Shown here: piece by piece, positions 25,707 to 35,340 of the stretch
How positions within the stretch are numbered: position 1 is the stretch's first letter
Layout of the letters: each line of letters begins with the position of its first letter
Assembly (NCBI GenBank): GCA_023412475.1
Contig: JAEYNR010000048.1
Span: 1 to 64,000, forward strand
Source of the DNA: Fibrobacterota bacterium
GTDB lineage: Bacteria > Fibrobacterota > Chitinivibrionia > Chitinivibrionales > Chitinispirillaceae
Direction: 5' to 3'
DNA: 64,000 bases
Made by a program: the position numbers and the translations under genes
The notes under the pieces: generated by a model
What the model was told of the DNA's origin: nothing
Seen by the model: the letters and a program-made list of their open reading frames with translations, nothing else
The model's database searches: none

Positions 25707-27221
25707 ATGAATCGTTATTCCGGACTCTTTCTTCATCCAACCTCTATGCCCTCCAGATACGGAATTGGTGATTTGGGAAATTTTTCTTTCACCTGGATCG
25801 AGATGCTTTCCCAAATGAAACAATCCTTCTGGCAACTTTGCCCTTTAGGGCCTACCGGCTATGGTGATTCTCCATATCAGTGTTTCAGCTCTTTTGCGGG
25901 TAATGCCCTGCTCATCTCTCCAGACTCCTTAGAGGCAGAAGGACTCCTCACTCATACTGAACTGGAGAACTATCCCAGACTTCCAGATTCCGAGGTAGAT
26001 TTTGGAGCCGTCATTGTCCAGAAAGAAAAAATTTTTCGCACAGCATATTCCCGATTCACCGATACAGACGAATTTGTCCAATTCTGTGAAAAGGAACAGT
26101 ACTGGCTAAATGATTATGCTCTATTCAGGGTGATAAAAGAATTGATGGGAGGACAACCCTGGTATCTATGGGATGCTCCCTTAAAGATGCGTCATCCCGC
26201 TGCAATAAAGGAAATTCTTGCTACAGAACATAATATGATACGGTATCAGAAATTTCTTCAGTTCTGCTTTAACCGTCAATGGATCGCATTGAAATCGTAT
26301 GCCCAAAAGAACAAAATTCAAATCATCGGAGATATTCCTTATTATACGGCTTATGACAGTTCCGATGTCTGGGCGGCTTCAGAGCTTTTCGAATTAGATG
26401 AGTCAGGAAAACCTCTAAGGGTGGCTGGGGTTCCGCCTGATTATTTCAGTGCAGATGGACAACTCTGGGGAAACCCTCTTTATAGATGGGGTAAGATGCG
26501 CAAAGAGGGATACTCCTGGTGGATTAATAGAATTCAGAAGACTCTTCAAATGGTCGATTATATCAGACTGGATCATTTTAGAGGGTTCGAATCATTCTGG
26601 GCAATCCCATCCTCCAGTAACACTGCAAAAAACGGTGTCTGGGAAAAGGGACCCGGTATCGACTTTTTCAATGTGATCAAACAGAAGCTGGGGAAATTGC
26701 CCATCATTGCCGAAGATCTTGGAGAGATTACCCAAGAAGTGGAACTACTTAGGCAACAAGCTGGGCTGCACGGAATGAAAGTGCTTCAGTTTGCTTTTGA
26801 TGGCAACCCCCATAACCCGTATCTGCCCTATAACATATTCCCTGATAGTGTCATTTATACTGGAACTCATGATAATGATACTTCCATGGGATGGTATAAT
26901 AGCCTTCCTTCAGAGAATAAGGTTTTTGTTCATAATTTTCTGGGGTGTAATGGGGCAACTGTCTTTATGCAGCTTTTTCTTCGACTGGCCTTCGGTTCTC
27001 CTTCCAGACTTTGCATAATTCCTTTTCAGGATGTTCTGGGGTTGGGTACCGAGCACAGGATGAACACCCCGGGAACCGGCAGCGGTAACTGGAAATGGCG
27101 GTTCACAGAAAAGCAAATCAGCAAAGAAAAACTGCAAGAGATAAAAGAGCTGACCAATGTCTTTGGAAGAGCGCCGGACAAAGATAAAAAAACAAATCCC
27201 GAAAAAAGAAACTCTAAATGA
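25707..27221 (+). CDS. malQ: 4-alpha-glucanotransferase (amylomaltase, GH77)
   Basis: 504 residues from ATG 25707; family members begin with exactly this kind of N-terminus ('SGLFLHPTSMPSRYGIGDLG'), so the longer frame from 25581 is rejected. GH77 motifs: nucleophile Asp in 'YIRLDHFRGFESFW', acid/base Glu in 'PIIAEDLGEI', third Asp in 'YTGTHDNDTSMGW', and 'GDSPYQCFSSFAGN' in the acceptor site. The enzyme moves alpha-1,4-glucan segments between malto-oligosaccharides in the cytoplasm, releasing glucose. It fits the GlgE/TreS/TreZ genes at 50211-57439. Confidence 0.95.
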   Translation: MNRYSGLFLHPTSMPSRYGIGDLGNFSFTWIEMLSQMKQSFWQLCPLGPTGYGDSPYQCFSSFAGNALLISPDSLEAEGLLTHTELENYPRLPDSEVDFGAVIVQKEKIFRTAYSRFTDTDEFVQFCEKEQYWLNDYALFRVIKELMGGQPWYLWDAPLKMRHPAAIKEILATEHNMIRYQKFLQFCFNRQWIALKSYAQKNKIQIIGDIPYYTAYDSSDVWAASELFELDESGKPLRVAGVPPDYFSADGQLWGNPLYRWGKMRKEGYSWWINRIQKTLQMVDYIRLDHFRGFESFWAIPSSSNTAKNGVWEKGPGIDFFNVIKQKLGKLPIIAEDLGEITQEVELLRQQAGLHGMKVLQFAFDGNPHNPYLPYNIFPDSVIYTGTHDNDTSMGWYNSLPSENKVFVHNFLGCNGATVFMQLFLRLAFGSPSRLCIIPFQDVLGLGTEHRMNTPGTGSGNWKWRFTEKQISKEKLQEIKELTNVFGRAPDKDKKTNPEKRNSK

Positions 27222-27296
27222 ACACTCAACCTTTTCAGGTTTGGTTTTACTGGCTGAAGCTATTAAATCTGTTCACTTTGTAGCAGTTGAGAAAGC

Positions 27297-28451
27297 CTAT
27301 GTTCCATACAATTGTTTATACCGGGCAATAATCTTTTCAATACTATACCTGCTCTCAAAGGAGTGTCTCGCGGCTTTACCCATCTCTTTTACAAGAGAAT
27401 CGTTTGTAAGAAATTCCTTTAAGGCCCTGTGAAGGCTTTCTGTGTCTTTGGGGGGCACCAGGATTCCAGTCCTGCCATTGTCGATTATTTCATTTACCGG
27501 AGATATGTCCAGGGCAATTACCGGTTTCCCATGACTCATAGCTTCAACATATACAATCCCGAAAGACTCATCATTTGAGGGGACACAGAGAAGTGAACAG
27601 CACGAGAGAAGGTGCTGCTTTCTATCTTCATCCACTTCACCCAGATCGGTAACTTCGGGGTTGACCGAATCGTTTTTTTCGCCTGGCCCCACTATAATAA
27701 GCTTTCCAAACGATTCAAGCCCCTGATATGCAGAAAGCAACAAAGGGAGTCCCTTGTGTTTCTCACGTCTGCCTATAAAAAGTATGTATTTGCCATAGAT
27801 ATTGCTCTTTGCCGGATCTGAACTGCGGGGAACAGGTATCGGAGGTGGTATCACCACTACTGGTGGATTACGGAAATCGCCAGCAACAGAAAGAAATTCA
27901 TTTTTAAAAGATTCTGTAGGGCAAACAAGTGCATCGGATGCCCTGTAAGCACCCATCTGTCCGGGAGAATCTCCCCATTTTCCAAAATGAATAAAGGGAT
28001 TGTTAATGAGCCTGATCCTCTTTTTATTGCAGATTTCACTGATGCATCGTGCAAGATAGCCGGTAGAAATGCAATGGACAATCCGAGTGTCTTCGAGCAG
28101 AGATGAAATCCTGGTTCTGAATGCCATCCTGTAAAAAAAATACAACACATCATAAACAAAGCTTCTTTTACATGTAGGTATATCCCATATTAAAAGTGGT
28201 AAGAGCAAAACTTTTTCTCTGATTCCACTTCTTAAAAGAGTAATGGTGTTGCCATCCAGATCCGTGGGTGGAATCTTTTTGACATTAATGAAACGTTTGA
28301 ATAGTGATGGTGATAAGCAGATTCCATGAGTGATAATTTGTATGCTGAAATCAACTTTGAGATTTGAGGCAAGTGTTTGTGCTACTACTTCAGCTCCACC
28401 TTTTTGCGGCCAGTAATAGTCTGCGACAATTGCCAGTTTCTTATCTTTCAT
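27297..28451 (-). CDS. GT4-family glycosyltransferase
   Basis: 384 residues with two Rossmann-like halves (GT-B). N-terminal 'VADYYWPQKGGAEVVAQTLA' is the acceptor-side glycine-rich loop. The C-terminal half has 'KYILFIGRREKHKGLPLLL', 'LIIVGPG' and the nucleotide-sugar motif 'PSNDESFGIVYVEAMSHGKPVIA' (E-x7-E). It transfers a sugar from an NDP-sugar to an unknown acceptor, probably in envelope glycan synthesis. It is isolated between malQ (convergent) and a helicase gene (divergent). Confidence 0.88.
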   Translation of the reverse strand: MKDKKLAIVADYYWPQKGGAEVVAQTLASNLKVDFSIQIITHGICLSPSLFKRFINVKKIPPTDLDGNTITLLRSGIREKVLLLPLLIWDIPTCKRSFVYDVLYFFYRMAFRTRISSLLEDTRIVHCISTGYLARCISEICNKKRIRLINNPFIHFGKWGDSPGQMGAYRASDALVCPTESFKNEFLSVAGDFRNPPVVVIPPPIPVPRSSDPAKSNIYGKYILFIGRREKHKGLPLLLSAYQGLESFGKLIIVGPGEKNDSVNPEVTDLGEVDEDRKQHLLSCCSLLCVPSNDESFGIVYVEAMSHGKPVIALDISPVNEIIDNGRTGILVPPKDTESLHRALKEFLTNDSLVKEMGKAARHSFESRYSIEKIIARYKQLYGT

Positions 28452-28783
28452 CCTTTTTTACCTTGCTTCCGCTTTTTTATCCGGCTATCCGTATTATACA
28501 ATAATGAAGTAAAATATTGAGCTGTTGTGTAATTAAACTATTTTACAAAGATATTTCTCAGCAGTTCGTGGAAATGACACCCTTCAATGGCAGCAAGAGA
28601 TACATGAATACCACGAACAGGATAAGAAGTACCAAGTATTTTGTTTTGTGATTCATGTTTATTCGTGTCAGGATCTTGTTCTTATTCGAGTGATTCGTGT
28701 TATATCCAAAATTTCGGTGTAAGTGGCACACCAATAAGAACAGGGTTAAAAAAACCAGGAATAATCGGTAAACAGGAGAAAAT
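28452..28783. other. Divergent intergenic region with degenerate CACGAA/TTCGTG repeats
   Basis: 332 bases. At about 28600-28710 there are scattered short inverted words (ACCACGAAC, GATTCATG, TATTCGTGT, GATTCGTGT) that could fold locally. No gene. An AGGAGA site at about 28774 belongs to the downstream helicase. Confidence 0.4.
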
Positions 28784-30712
28784 GTGCGTTATCAAAATTA
28801 CGAATTGGACCCCTTTCAGGTCCACGCAGTGGAGGCAATCGATAGAGGGGAATCACTTATCGTAGCAGCTCCTACAGGATGTGGCAAGACTCTTATTGCA
28901 GAGTATGCTGTTGATGTATCGATGGAGCGAAACAAAAGGGTTATCTATACGGCACCAATAAAAGCCCTTTCCAATCAGAAATATCGCGATTTCAGGAAAC
29001 GATTCGGGGAAGAGATCGTCGGGATTCAGACCGGGGATGTCACAATTAACCCTGAAGGCAAGCTGCTTATAATGACGACTGAGATTTTTCGAAATCTTAT
29101 ACTTGAGGATTCCCGTCGTCTCTCAGATATCTATTATGTAATATTCGATGAAATTCATTATCTGGATGATCCTGAACGGGGCACGGTGTGGGAAGAGAGT
29201 ATTATTCTGGCTCCACGGGAGATTCGGTTCATGTGCCTGAGTGCTACTGTTCCCAACATTCATGAATTATCCCAGTGGATGGGAGCTGTGAGAGGAACTA
29301 ATTTCACAGTCATCGAAGAGACTGAAAGACCGGTTCCTTTAAAACACCACTTCTACAGTCCAAAATTCGGATTAATGAATCCCAAATCTATAAAACAAAA
29401 ATACCGCAGCGATGCTTCTGAGCGAAAGAAATTCCTTCGCCGTAAACCTTCCTCAAAAAGAATCATTCAACATATCCTATCAAGAGGCCAGATTCCAATT
29501 CTTTATTTCTGTTTCAATCGCAGGGCATGTGAGTATAATGCAGAACAGCATAGCCTGTTGAATCTTCTCGATTATGAGCAGCGACACCAGGTAAGAACAA
29601 TGGTAGATGAGCTGGTTGCCCAGTACAACCTTGGCGACTATGACCGACTGGAATATCTGCGTAATCTTTGGGAATCCGGTACAGCTTTTCATCATGCAGG
29701 AATTCTTCCGGCAGCCAAAGAGATTGTAGAGCGGCTTTTTACCGCTGGACTGATAAAGCTTCTTTTCTGTACCGAAACGTTCGCTCTGGGAGTTAATATG
29801 CCGGCAAGCTCTGTGGTATTTGATGAGCTGGAGAAGTTTGACGGTGTGGAGTTCAATTATCTTATGACCCGTGAATATAACCAGATGGCTGGAAGAGCTG
29901 GCAGACGGGGTATGGATAAAGTGGGTTTTGTTTATTCACAAATAGTTCCTGAAGCCACCGATCCGGTGCATGTCGAAAGACTACTCTATGGCAACAACGA
30001 ACGAATTAACAGCCGTTTCTATGCCGGGTATTCCACAATACTTAACCTTTACAGTCAGTTCGGTGAAGAAGCTTTTGAGATATTCCGCAAGAGCCTTCAC
30101 AATTTCCGTAAAGGTACCTTCCACATGACCAAAGCCTACCGCAAAGAGGAAAGCCAAATCGAGAACCGGATAAAGTTTCTTCAGGCGAGCGGTTTTCTTG
30201 ATGGCACTACTCTGACCGAAAAAGGGAGACTGGCCGCGGCAGTAAGTGGTTATGAGATTCAGGCAGCAGAACTCTATGCCTCCAGAAGCTTTGATGAATG
30301 CAGCATCATACAAATTCCGGTTCTGCTGGCCTCTCTTATCACAGAAGAGAGTCGTGGAAGAAAAAATGCTCCTGCATCATCTTTCAACATGCGCTTTGGT
30401 GCAGAGAAAGTTATTCATAAGCTTCGAATGAAAGAGATCAAACACAATATAAAGATGCCCATTCGGGAGATGGATTTTTCGCTTGCTGCACCGGTTTTTG
30501 CCTGGGCCAATGGGTGCTCGCTGAAGGATCTGGCCTCTTTTGGAGTTCCTGAAGGGGATCTGGTGCGGGTCTTGAGAATGACTATTCAACTGCTGCGAAC
30601 CTTGCGAGACAGAATCCCTGATACTTATCTGGCTGATCGATTTCATGAAGCTCTAGTTATGATTAACAGAGATGTAGTGGATGCACAGGCTCAGCTTGAA
30701 GTGGGATACTGA
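28784..30712 (+). CDS. Ski2-like superfamily 2 DExH-box helicase
   Basis: 642 residues from GTG 28784 (AGGAGA 4-5 bases upstream). RecA domain 1: Walker A 'VAAPTGCGKTLIAEYA', 'IYTAPIKALSNQKYRDF', DEIH box in 'YVIFDEIHYLDD', 'SATVPNI'. RecA domain 2: 'AFHHAGILPAAKEIVERLF', 'FCTETFALGVNMPA' and motif VI 'QMAGRAGRRGMD'. A shortened helical region follows. The order and 'RAGRRGMD' place it with Ski2/Mtr4/Dob1 rather than RecQ. Bacterial relatives are often linked to RNA turnover or DNA repair; the substrate here is unknown. It is shorter than eukaryotic Ski2 proteins, lacking arch and SKIV2L extensions. Confidence 0.88.
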   Translation: MRYQNYELDPFQVHAVEAIDRGESLIVAAPTGCGKTLIAEYAVDVSMERNKRVIYTAPIKALSNQKYRDFRKRFGEEIVGIQTGDVTINPEGKLLIMTTEIFRNLILEDSRRLSDIYYVIFDEIHYLDDPERGTVWEESIILAPREIRFMCLSATVPNIHELSQWMGAVRGTNFTVIEETERPVPLKHHFYSPKFGLMNPKSIKQKYRSDASERKKFLRRKPSSKRIIQHILSRGQIPILYFCFNRRACEYNAEQHSLLNLLDYEQRHQVRTMVDELVAQYNLGDYDRLEYLRNLWESGTAFHHAGILPAAKEIVERLFTAGLIKLLFCTETFALGVNMPASSVVFDELEKFDGVEFNYLMTREYNQMAGRAGRRGMDKVGFVYSQIVPEATDPVHVERLLYGNNERINSRFYAGYSTILNLYSQFGEEAFEIFRKSLHNFRKGTFHMTKAYRKEESQIENRIKFLQASGFLDGTTLTEKGRLAAAVSGYEIQAAELYASRSFDECSIIQIPVLLASLITEESRGRKNAPASSFNMRFGAEKVIHKLRMKEIKHNIKMPIREMDFSLAAPVFAWANGCSLKDLASFGVPEGDLVRVLRMTIQLLRTLRDRIPDTYLADRFHEALVMINRDVVDAQAQLEVGY

Positions 30713-30770
30713 TATGTTTTTTCAGAGTGCAATATCGGTCATGAGGTTGAATGCCTGAAACGGTCAATAT

Positions 30771-30962
30771 ATACTGCCCATTCAGGGCTTTTGGAGAATG
30801 TTTTTTTTTATTCACCCTGGGCATACACATCCTCAACCCGTACACCTCAACCCGTACACCTCAACCCGTACACCTGAAAACGCAACCTAGGCCTGCACAC
30901 CAAACCCAGGCCTGGAAGCCTGGGCTATTATAAGACGCTCTTTCAGAGCTAATAAGATTTCT
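30771..30962 (+). repeat. Dispersed intergenic element, copy A
   Basis: The sequence shares its two ends with copy B at 36827-37028. Left side: CAGGGCTT followed by a GAAAATG/GAGAATG-like word, a T-rich run and ATTCACCCTGG. Right side: CTATTATAAGACGCTCTTTC plus AGAGCTAATAAGATTTC. Both copies continue into GAACC/TAACC-rich sequence. The middle differs: here CCTCAACCCGTACA (14 bases) is repeated three times (30831-30872) and flanked by AACCTAGGCCTGCAC and CCAGGCCTGGAAGCC. No coding capacity. It looks like a non-autonomous repeat whose core expands by tandem duplication. Confidence 0.75.
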
Positions 30963-31109
30963 TAACCTCTTATAACCCCTGAACCCGTAAGACATCCGAA
31001 CTACAGATTCGAAATATCTTCAAGTAAGTAGCTGTTCATTCAAAAAATTACAATTTTAACAGCTCCAAAGAGTGTTTTTTATCTCAACACATAGTCTGAT
31101 TTAGGCAAA

Positions 31110-31190
31110 ACATTGTTTTTTAGAAGCGATACATTGTTTTTAGAAGAGATACATTGTTTTTAGCAAGAAATACATCGTTTTTAGCAATGG
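31110..31190 (+). repeat. Tandem 19-21-base repeat, four copies
   Basis: Units of the form ACATTGTTTTTAGAAGAGAT start at about 31110, 31131, 31151 and 31172, differing by one to four bases (TAGAAGCGAT, TAGAAGAGAT, TAGCAAGAAAT, TAGCAATGG). Not in a gene. No hairpin within the unit. Confidence 0.8.
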
Positions 31191-31193
31191 TAG

Positions 31194-31213
31194 AGACGTC
31201 CGGCCGGACGTCT
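31194..31213. repeat. Perfect 20-base REP-like palindrome
   Basis: AGACGTCCGGCCGGACGTCT is its own reverse complement. Imperfect relatives occur at 36746-36767 (GTCGTCCAGCCGGACGTCTC) and 59459-59512, all intergenic, giving a small REP-type family in this window. Confidence 0.8.
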
Positions 31214-31354
31214 GTACTAATGGCCACAAAGTTACATTAGTAGCAATCCGGGATAATACCTGGGATTACTTATAAAATGAGGGTTTTTCTGAACCAGCGT
31301 AAGGCTTGCTCTTCAGCATCAATAATACAACTGATCAGAAAGCAACTGTAGAAG

Positions 31355-32593
31355 CTATTTTACAAGAAATTGCCTGCTTAGCTTCTGTCCTGACAGTTGA
31401 GTGGTTATCACATACAGACCACGGGCAAATTTTTCTGTAAATAAGATGTGTTCATGATTTGTCTTTACAGTTTCAGATCTGATAACTCTTCCATGAAGAT
31501 CTGTTATCTGCATAAGAACATTTTTTTCAGCAACTGCCGGTGTGCAGAAATTCACCCGATTATTATTTAATTCAATTCTATATGGTAATTTTTTTTGACT
31601 AACCACTCTGCTTCGGGTAATATCCTCAACATCGATAATCTCCCAGTATTGGCTCTCCTTTGAAGCAGATGCGACATCCTGAATGATCCTGTCCCCATCT
31701 GTGCGCAGGTAATGGCCACTATGAGCCATTTTGATCCTGGCCTCATTTTTACTCTGGGTTTCAAACTCAAATAGAGCACGTTGATGTGTTCCCCCATTCC
31801 AGCCATATAAACCAACTATGGCCCCGGCAGTTCTTGATTCATTCGGTATTTCCAGCACTTTGTTTCCAAATTCAAGCCTGAATAGATTTTCTTCACTCAG
31901 GGTTATCATCCGCACCTCCGAGGTAGAGTCATAACTACTTCTTAAAGAAAGTGTGTTACCATTTAAAACCACCATATATCTGCCATCAGCTTTCGAGCGT
32001 AAACGACAGATTTTATAGAACTCCTCTCTGAACATATCCCTGCACATCTCGTTTACTATTATGCAATGATTGATAAGATCCTGCTTAGATTTGACTTCAT
32101 TAGCATAGTTGAGCCCAAAAGGCCAGAAATGCTGTTGATCACCATGAATAAGTGTATCGGGATCATTTGCAATTTCGCGTATCTTCGCAGTTGTCCTTTC
32201 ACCGGTAAATATGTTATTCCTGATAAGGTTCCTGTATTCGTTGGTTGTTCCTATCCCCAGAGTATGTGATATCTCGTGCATAGCAGTATGAACAACCATG
32301 TAAGATCTGTTTGAACCGAATCTCAGAGTGCCATTGAAACTGGCATCTGCGGTTCCAACACCTGTATTGTAGTGCACATTTATATGCTTGGTCAAAGTGG
32401 TGTACTGGTTATAGTAACCAAGTGCAGAATCCATGGCGGCTTTAATCTTTGCATAGGCATCCGACTGATCCTGAGAGGGGTTGGGCTCGCGGTGGAGAGT
32501 ATATGTTATATTTCCACTTAACTGTCCGTAAGCCATCGAGTTAAAACAGATAAAAAACAGGAAATACGATACTGAAAACGCAGAAAGCTTCAT
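31355..32593 (-). CDS. Secreted zinc-peptidase-like protein with lectin-like region and type IX sorting domain
   Basis: 412 residues from ATG 32593, chosen because GGAGG lies 5 bases upstream; a TTG four codons earlier overlaps that site. Signal peptide ends at about residue 22. The metzincin-like motif 'HEISHTLGIG' (HExxHxxG, near residue 106) follows a conserved 'VVHTA' strand. About 190-330 looks like a ricin-type or fascin-like trefoil region ('SGHYLRTDGDRIIQDV', 'RLRSKADGRYMVVLNGN'). The last 75 residues ('MQITDLHGRVIRSE' ... 'FARGLYVITTQLSG') match the type A Por sorting domain that sends proteins through the T9SS. Role: extracellular or surface protease or carbohydrate-binding protein; substrate unknown. 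Confidence 0.75.
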   Translation of the reverse strand: MKLSAFSVSYFLFFICFNSMAYGQLSGNITYTLHREPNPSQDQSDAYAKIKAAMDSALGYYNQYTTLTKHINVHYNTGVGTADASFNGTLRFGSNRSYMVVHTAMHEISHTLGIGTTNEYRNLIRNNIFTGERTTAKIREIANDPDTLIHGDQQHFWPFGLNYANEVKSKQDLINHCIIVNEMCRDMFREEFYKICRLRSKADGRYMVVLNGNTLSLRSSYDSTSEVRMITLSEENLFRLEFGNKVLEIPNESRTAGAIVGLYGWNGGTHQRALFEFETQSKNEARIKMAHSGHYLRTDGDRIIQDVASASKESQYWEIIDVEDITRSRVVSQKKLPYRIELNNNRVNFCTPAVAEKNVLMQITDLHGRVIRSETVKTNHEHILFTEKFARGLYVITTQLSGQKLSRQFLVK

Positions 32594-32989
32594 CTGTTCC
32601 TCCAAAATCTCTGCCCCGGTTTATCGATTATAGCTCCTGATAAGAATTTCAGGTATAGACATAATATATGAATATTCAGGATATAAGTCAGGCTTGAAAT
32701 GTAAACAAGACCAGATTCAGACCGATTTGATTAGTGATTGATATGTTCAGCCGCCATTAAAACACTTGGGAGTTCGAGCGCTGCTCCCAAACTCTGGGGG
32801 CTTGTGAGCATATCCAAGGGGTGATATGTTCAAGATTTCTAAAGTCCCAGGATTCCAGGTAAACGAAACAGATCGCATCAAAGGAAGCGGTAAACTTAAA
32901 CGGTGCTTTGCAGCGGATAGGATACTCTAAAAAGGTAACAGTGTCAATCGTCCGATTTGAATCAAGGTTTTATGGACTGCATAAACCAT
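32594..32989. other. Intergenic region with one short hairpin
   Basis: 396 bases between two minus-strand genes. TTGGGAG (32766-32772) and CTCCCAA (32784-32790) form a 7-base-pair hairpin with an 11-base loop, without a T-run. No gene or known RNA seen. The promoter of the peptidase gene should be here. Confidence 0.4.
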
Positions 32990-35260
32990 TCAGGACAACA
33001 GATCTGCATCACCGGTTGAGGATACCAACATGGTAGTAGGCATACCTTTCAGCATTTCATCGAAATAGCTTTGAAAAGAGAGTATTTCGGATGATTCCGG
33101 AATATCAAAACCCAGAAAAATGATGCTCGCATCGGATGAATTCTCTTTAAGAATGGAGGAGAAATCCTGTTGTGATACAATGATTTTTACAATCCCTTTG
33201 ATTCTGGCACTCTCAATTAGAGACTCCAGCTCAATGCGGGTCTCTTCGGCGTTATTGTTATCCCTTATCGCCCGCATGATCCTTATCTGCGAACCCGACC
33301 ATTCCGGGTTTATAGACAAAAGATAACCCAGAATTACCATCAGAGAACCATTACGCCTTCCACGCCACCATATATCGATTCTTAGTTTTTTGCGCGCAGT
33401 TTTTTCCGGCAGACCGCCATCACGTATAAGCACAGTGCTCATGTGAAGCTGTTTGGCGATACGTATGGAATCAAAAAAGGGCTGAACCCGTTTGGAGTCT
33501 GTGGACCATCCAAAAATTGCCAGATTGGGTTTTATTGGTCCGATAGAGATCGATTGAAGGAAATGGATCAATCCGTTATCAAAATCATTTGTCACTAAAA
33601 CTTCTGCGAATGCCTTGATCCGGTGCAATTGAATAAACTGATTTAAGGTGTCAAGATGGTCTTTTCTGGAAATTGCAATTTTATTGAGCTCGCCCAGAAT
33701 CAGATTTACCAAAATCACGATTCCCCTTCCACTTCCAAGCCAGTCCGCGCATCTGACCAGAGTAAGACGGCGCGATGGATTTCCGGAAAGGACCACTATG
33801 GTAGGTCGCCAGTTTTTGGGATGAAGCGGCAGATTAGACAGTGTTAAGAGGTTATTTCGTACCTGGGCATAATAGAAACCTCTTCGTGCATCACCAAATG
33901 AAGCCTTCATAATGTTTTTTCGGACATAGGTAAACATCAAGCCTATAAAAATGACTGCAATGAAAGCGGCCATCGCATCTATCAGAAATGAAACAGCTAA
34001 AGAAGCGATTGCACCTAGTAGGGCAGGCAGCCAATGGAAATATTTAAAGCGGGGCCGAAACGATGGATTACGGCTGAATGACTCTACAAATGCAGCCAGA
34101 TTTATTATACCGTAGGCCCACAGAAAAAGCATAGCCACCATTGGTGCAACGGTATTAAGAGCTGTTCCTGATTCATTATTTCCTGCAATAATTATCACTG
34201 CCAGACTGATAACAAAGCTCAGAATCAATGCTCGTCTTGGTTCGCCGTTTGTTGAGAGTTTGGAGAAAAAATTTGCAGGTTTGAGAAGCTGATCTTTCCC
34301 CAGAGACTGTAGAACCCGTGGTGCTGCAAGAAATGAGGTGATCGCATTGGAGAGCGTGGCACAAAAAACTCCAATTATCACCAGAAATCCGGTGTGAAAT
34401 GGTGAGATGGCAATCAGACTATGATATGGGGCATTTATTAGTTGATCTCTTGGTATAGCTCCCGCACAAAGTATAAACTGTGCTACATAAATCAATGCAG
34501 CAATTGCGATAGCACTCATGGTTCCTATGGGAATCGAACGTCCCGGATTTTTCAGATCACCAGACATATTTACCCCGGAGAGCAAACCGGTTGTGGCAGG
34601 AAAGTAAATCGCAAAAAGTACCCAGAATGAATAGGTCTGATCATACTGCGGCATCTTGTTGCTCTGAAAAAATTCGGGGTTGAAGTTAATTAATGCACCA
34701 GAAAGAAAGGCTATTATCGATAAAGCCATCAATGCCATAATCACATACTGAGTCTTGATGGCCGAAGCGGCACCTTTAAAAGTGATAATGAAAAGAACCG
34801 TTAACGATATGGTTGATATGGGCATAAAATAGGGCTGCATCAGCGGAAAAGTTCTGACTATTGATTCCGAAAAACCGATTACATAAAAGGGAATAGATAA
34901 TGACTGGGCAAGAAACAGAGTTAATCCGATAGTAGCCCCGAATTCAGGACCTAATGTGCGTGAGATCAGATAATAAGCACCGCCGGCTTTTACATCGATA
35001 TTGGTAGCAATAGCAGAAACAGACAGACCGGTAGTGGTGGTTATTGCCTTTGCCAGCCCAAGAATAATCAGTGCGCCCCATAACCCCGAATAGCCAAGCA
35101 CAAAATTGGCCCTTAAAAACAAAATGACACCGAGGATACTCAGAACAGAGGGAGTGAATACACCTGCGAAGGTAGAGAATTTTAGTGAAGTGGTTTCTCT
35201 CTCCTCCTCTATTGTGACAGTATCTTGTGATGAGGTAAGATTCTCCAATAAGGGTTTCAT
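32990..35260 (-). CDS. SLC12-like cation-chloride / amino acid (APC superfamily) transporter
   Basis: 756 residues. The first about 460 hold twelve predicted membrane helices; the opening 'FAGVFTPSVLSILGVILFLRANFVLGYSGL' is the hallmark of Na-K-Cl/K-Cl cotransporter relatives, and 'INFNPEFF' and 'SGVNMSGDLKNPGRSIPIGT' match helix 6 regions. Residues 480-756 form a cytoplasmic domain like the C-terminal regulatory domain of SLC12 proteins ('NWRPTIVVLSGNPSRR', 'VLIRDGGLP'). Bacterial members are mostly uncharacterised and the transported ion is not predictable. It lies 80 bases downstream of the amidohydrolase gene on the same strand. Confidence 0.85.
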   Translation of the reverse strand: MKPLLENLTSSQDTVTIEEERETTSLKFSTFAGVFTPSVLSILGVILFLRANFVLGYSGLWGALIILGLAKAITTTTGLSVSAIATNIDVKAGGAYYLISRTLGPEFGATIGLTLFLAQSLSIPFYVIGFSESIVRTFPLMQPYFMPISTISLTVLFIITFKGAASAIKTQYVIMALMALSIIAFLSGALINFNPEFFQSNKMPQYDQTYSFWVLFAIYFPATTGLLSGVNMSGDLKNPGRSIPIGTMSAIAIAALIYVAQFILCAGAIPRDQLINAPYHSLIAISPFHTGFLVIIGVFCATLSNAITSFLAAPRVLQSLGKDQLLKPANFFSKLSTNGEPRRALILSFVISLAVIIIAGNNESGTALNTVAPMVAMLFLWAYGIINLAAFVESFSRNPSFRPRFKYFHWLPALLGAIASLAVSFLIDAMAAFIAVIFIGLMFTYVRKNIMKASFGDARRGFYYAQVRNNLLTLSNLPLHPKNWRPTIVVLSGNPSRRLTLVRCADWLGSGRGIVILVNLILGELNKIAISRKDHLDTLNQFIQLHRIKAFAEVLVTNDFDNGLIHFLQSISIGPIKPNLAIFGWSTDSKRVQPFFDSIRIAKQLHMSTVLIRDGGLPEKTARKKLRIDIWWRGRRNGSLMVILGYLLSINPEWSGSQIRIMRAIRDNNNAEETRIELESLIESARIKGIVKIIVSQQDFSSILKENSSDASIIFLGFDIPESSEILSFQSYFDEMLKGMPTTMLVSSTGDADLLS

Positions 35261-35340
35261 ATCAAAAAATAACCTTTAAAGAAAAGCCGGTCTCTGGTGC
35301 CAGCGTAGGTTTAAGAAGTGAACAAAGTCTGTGAAGATTC

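Larger units (their letters stand above)
30713..31354. other. Repeat-rich intergenic region
   Basis: 642 bases between convergent genes without a supported gene. It contains copy A of a dispersed element (30771-30962), a 14-base tandem repeat inside it, a 20-base tandem repeat (31110-31190) and a perfect 20-base palindrome (31194-31213), each listed separately. Confidence 0.6.

Noticed and set aside
26580..26600. GGTTCGAATC-like word suggesting a tRNA T-arm
   Set aside because: It is inside malQ at the catalytic motif; no acceptor stem or anticodon arm can be formed around it.
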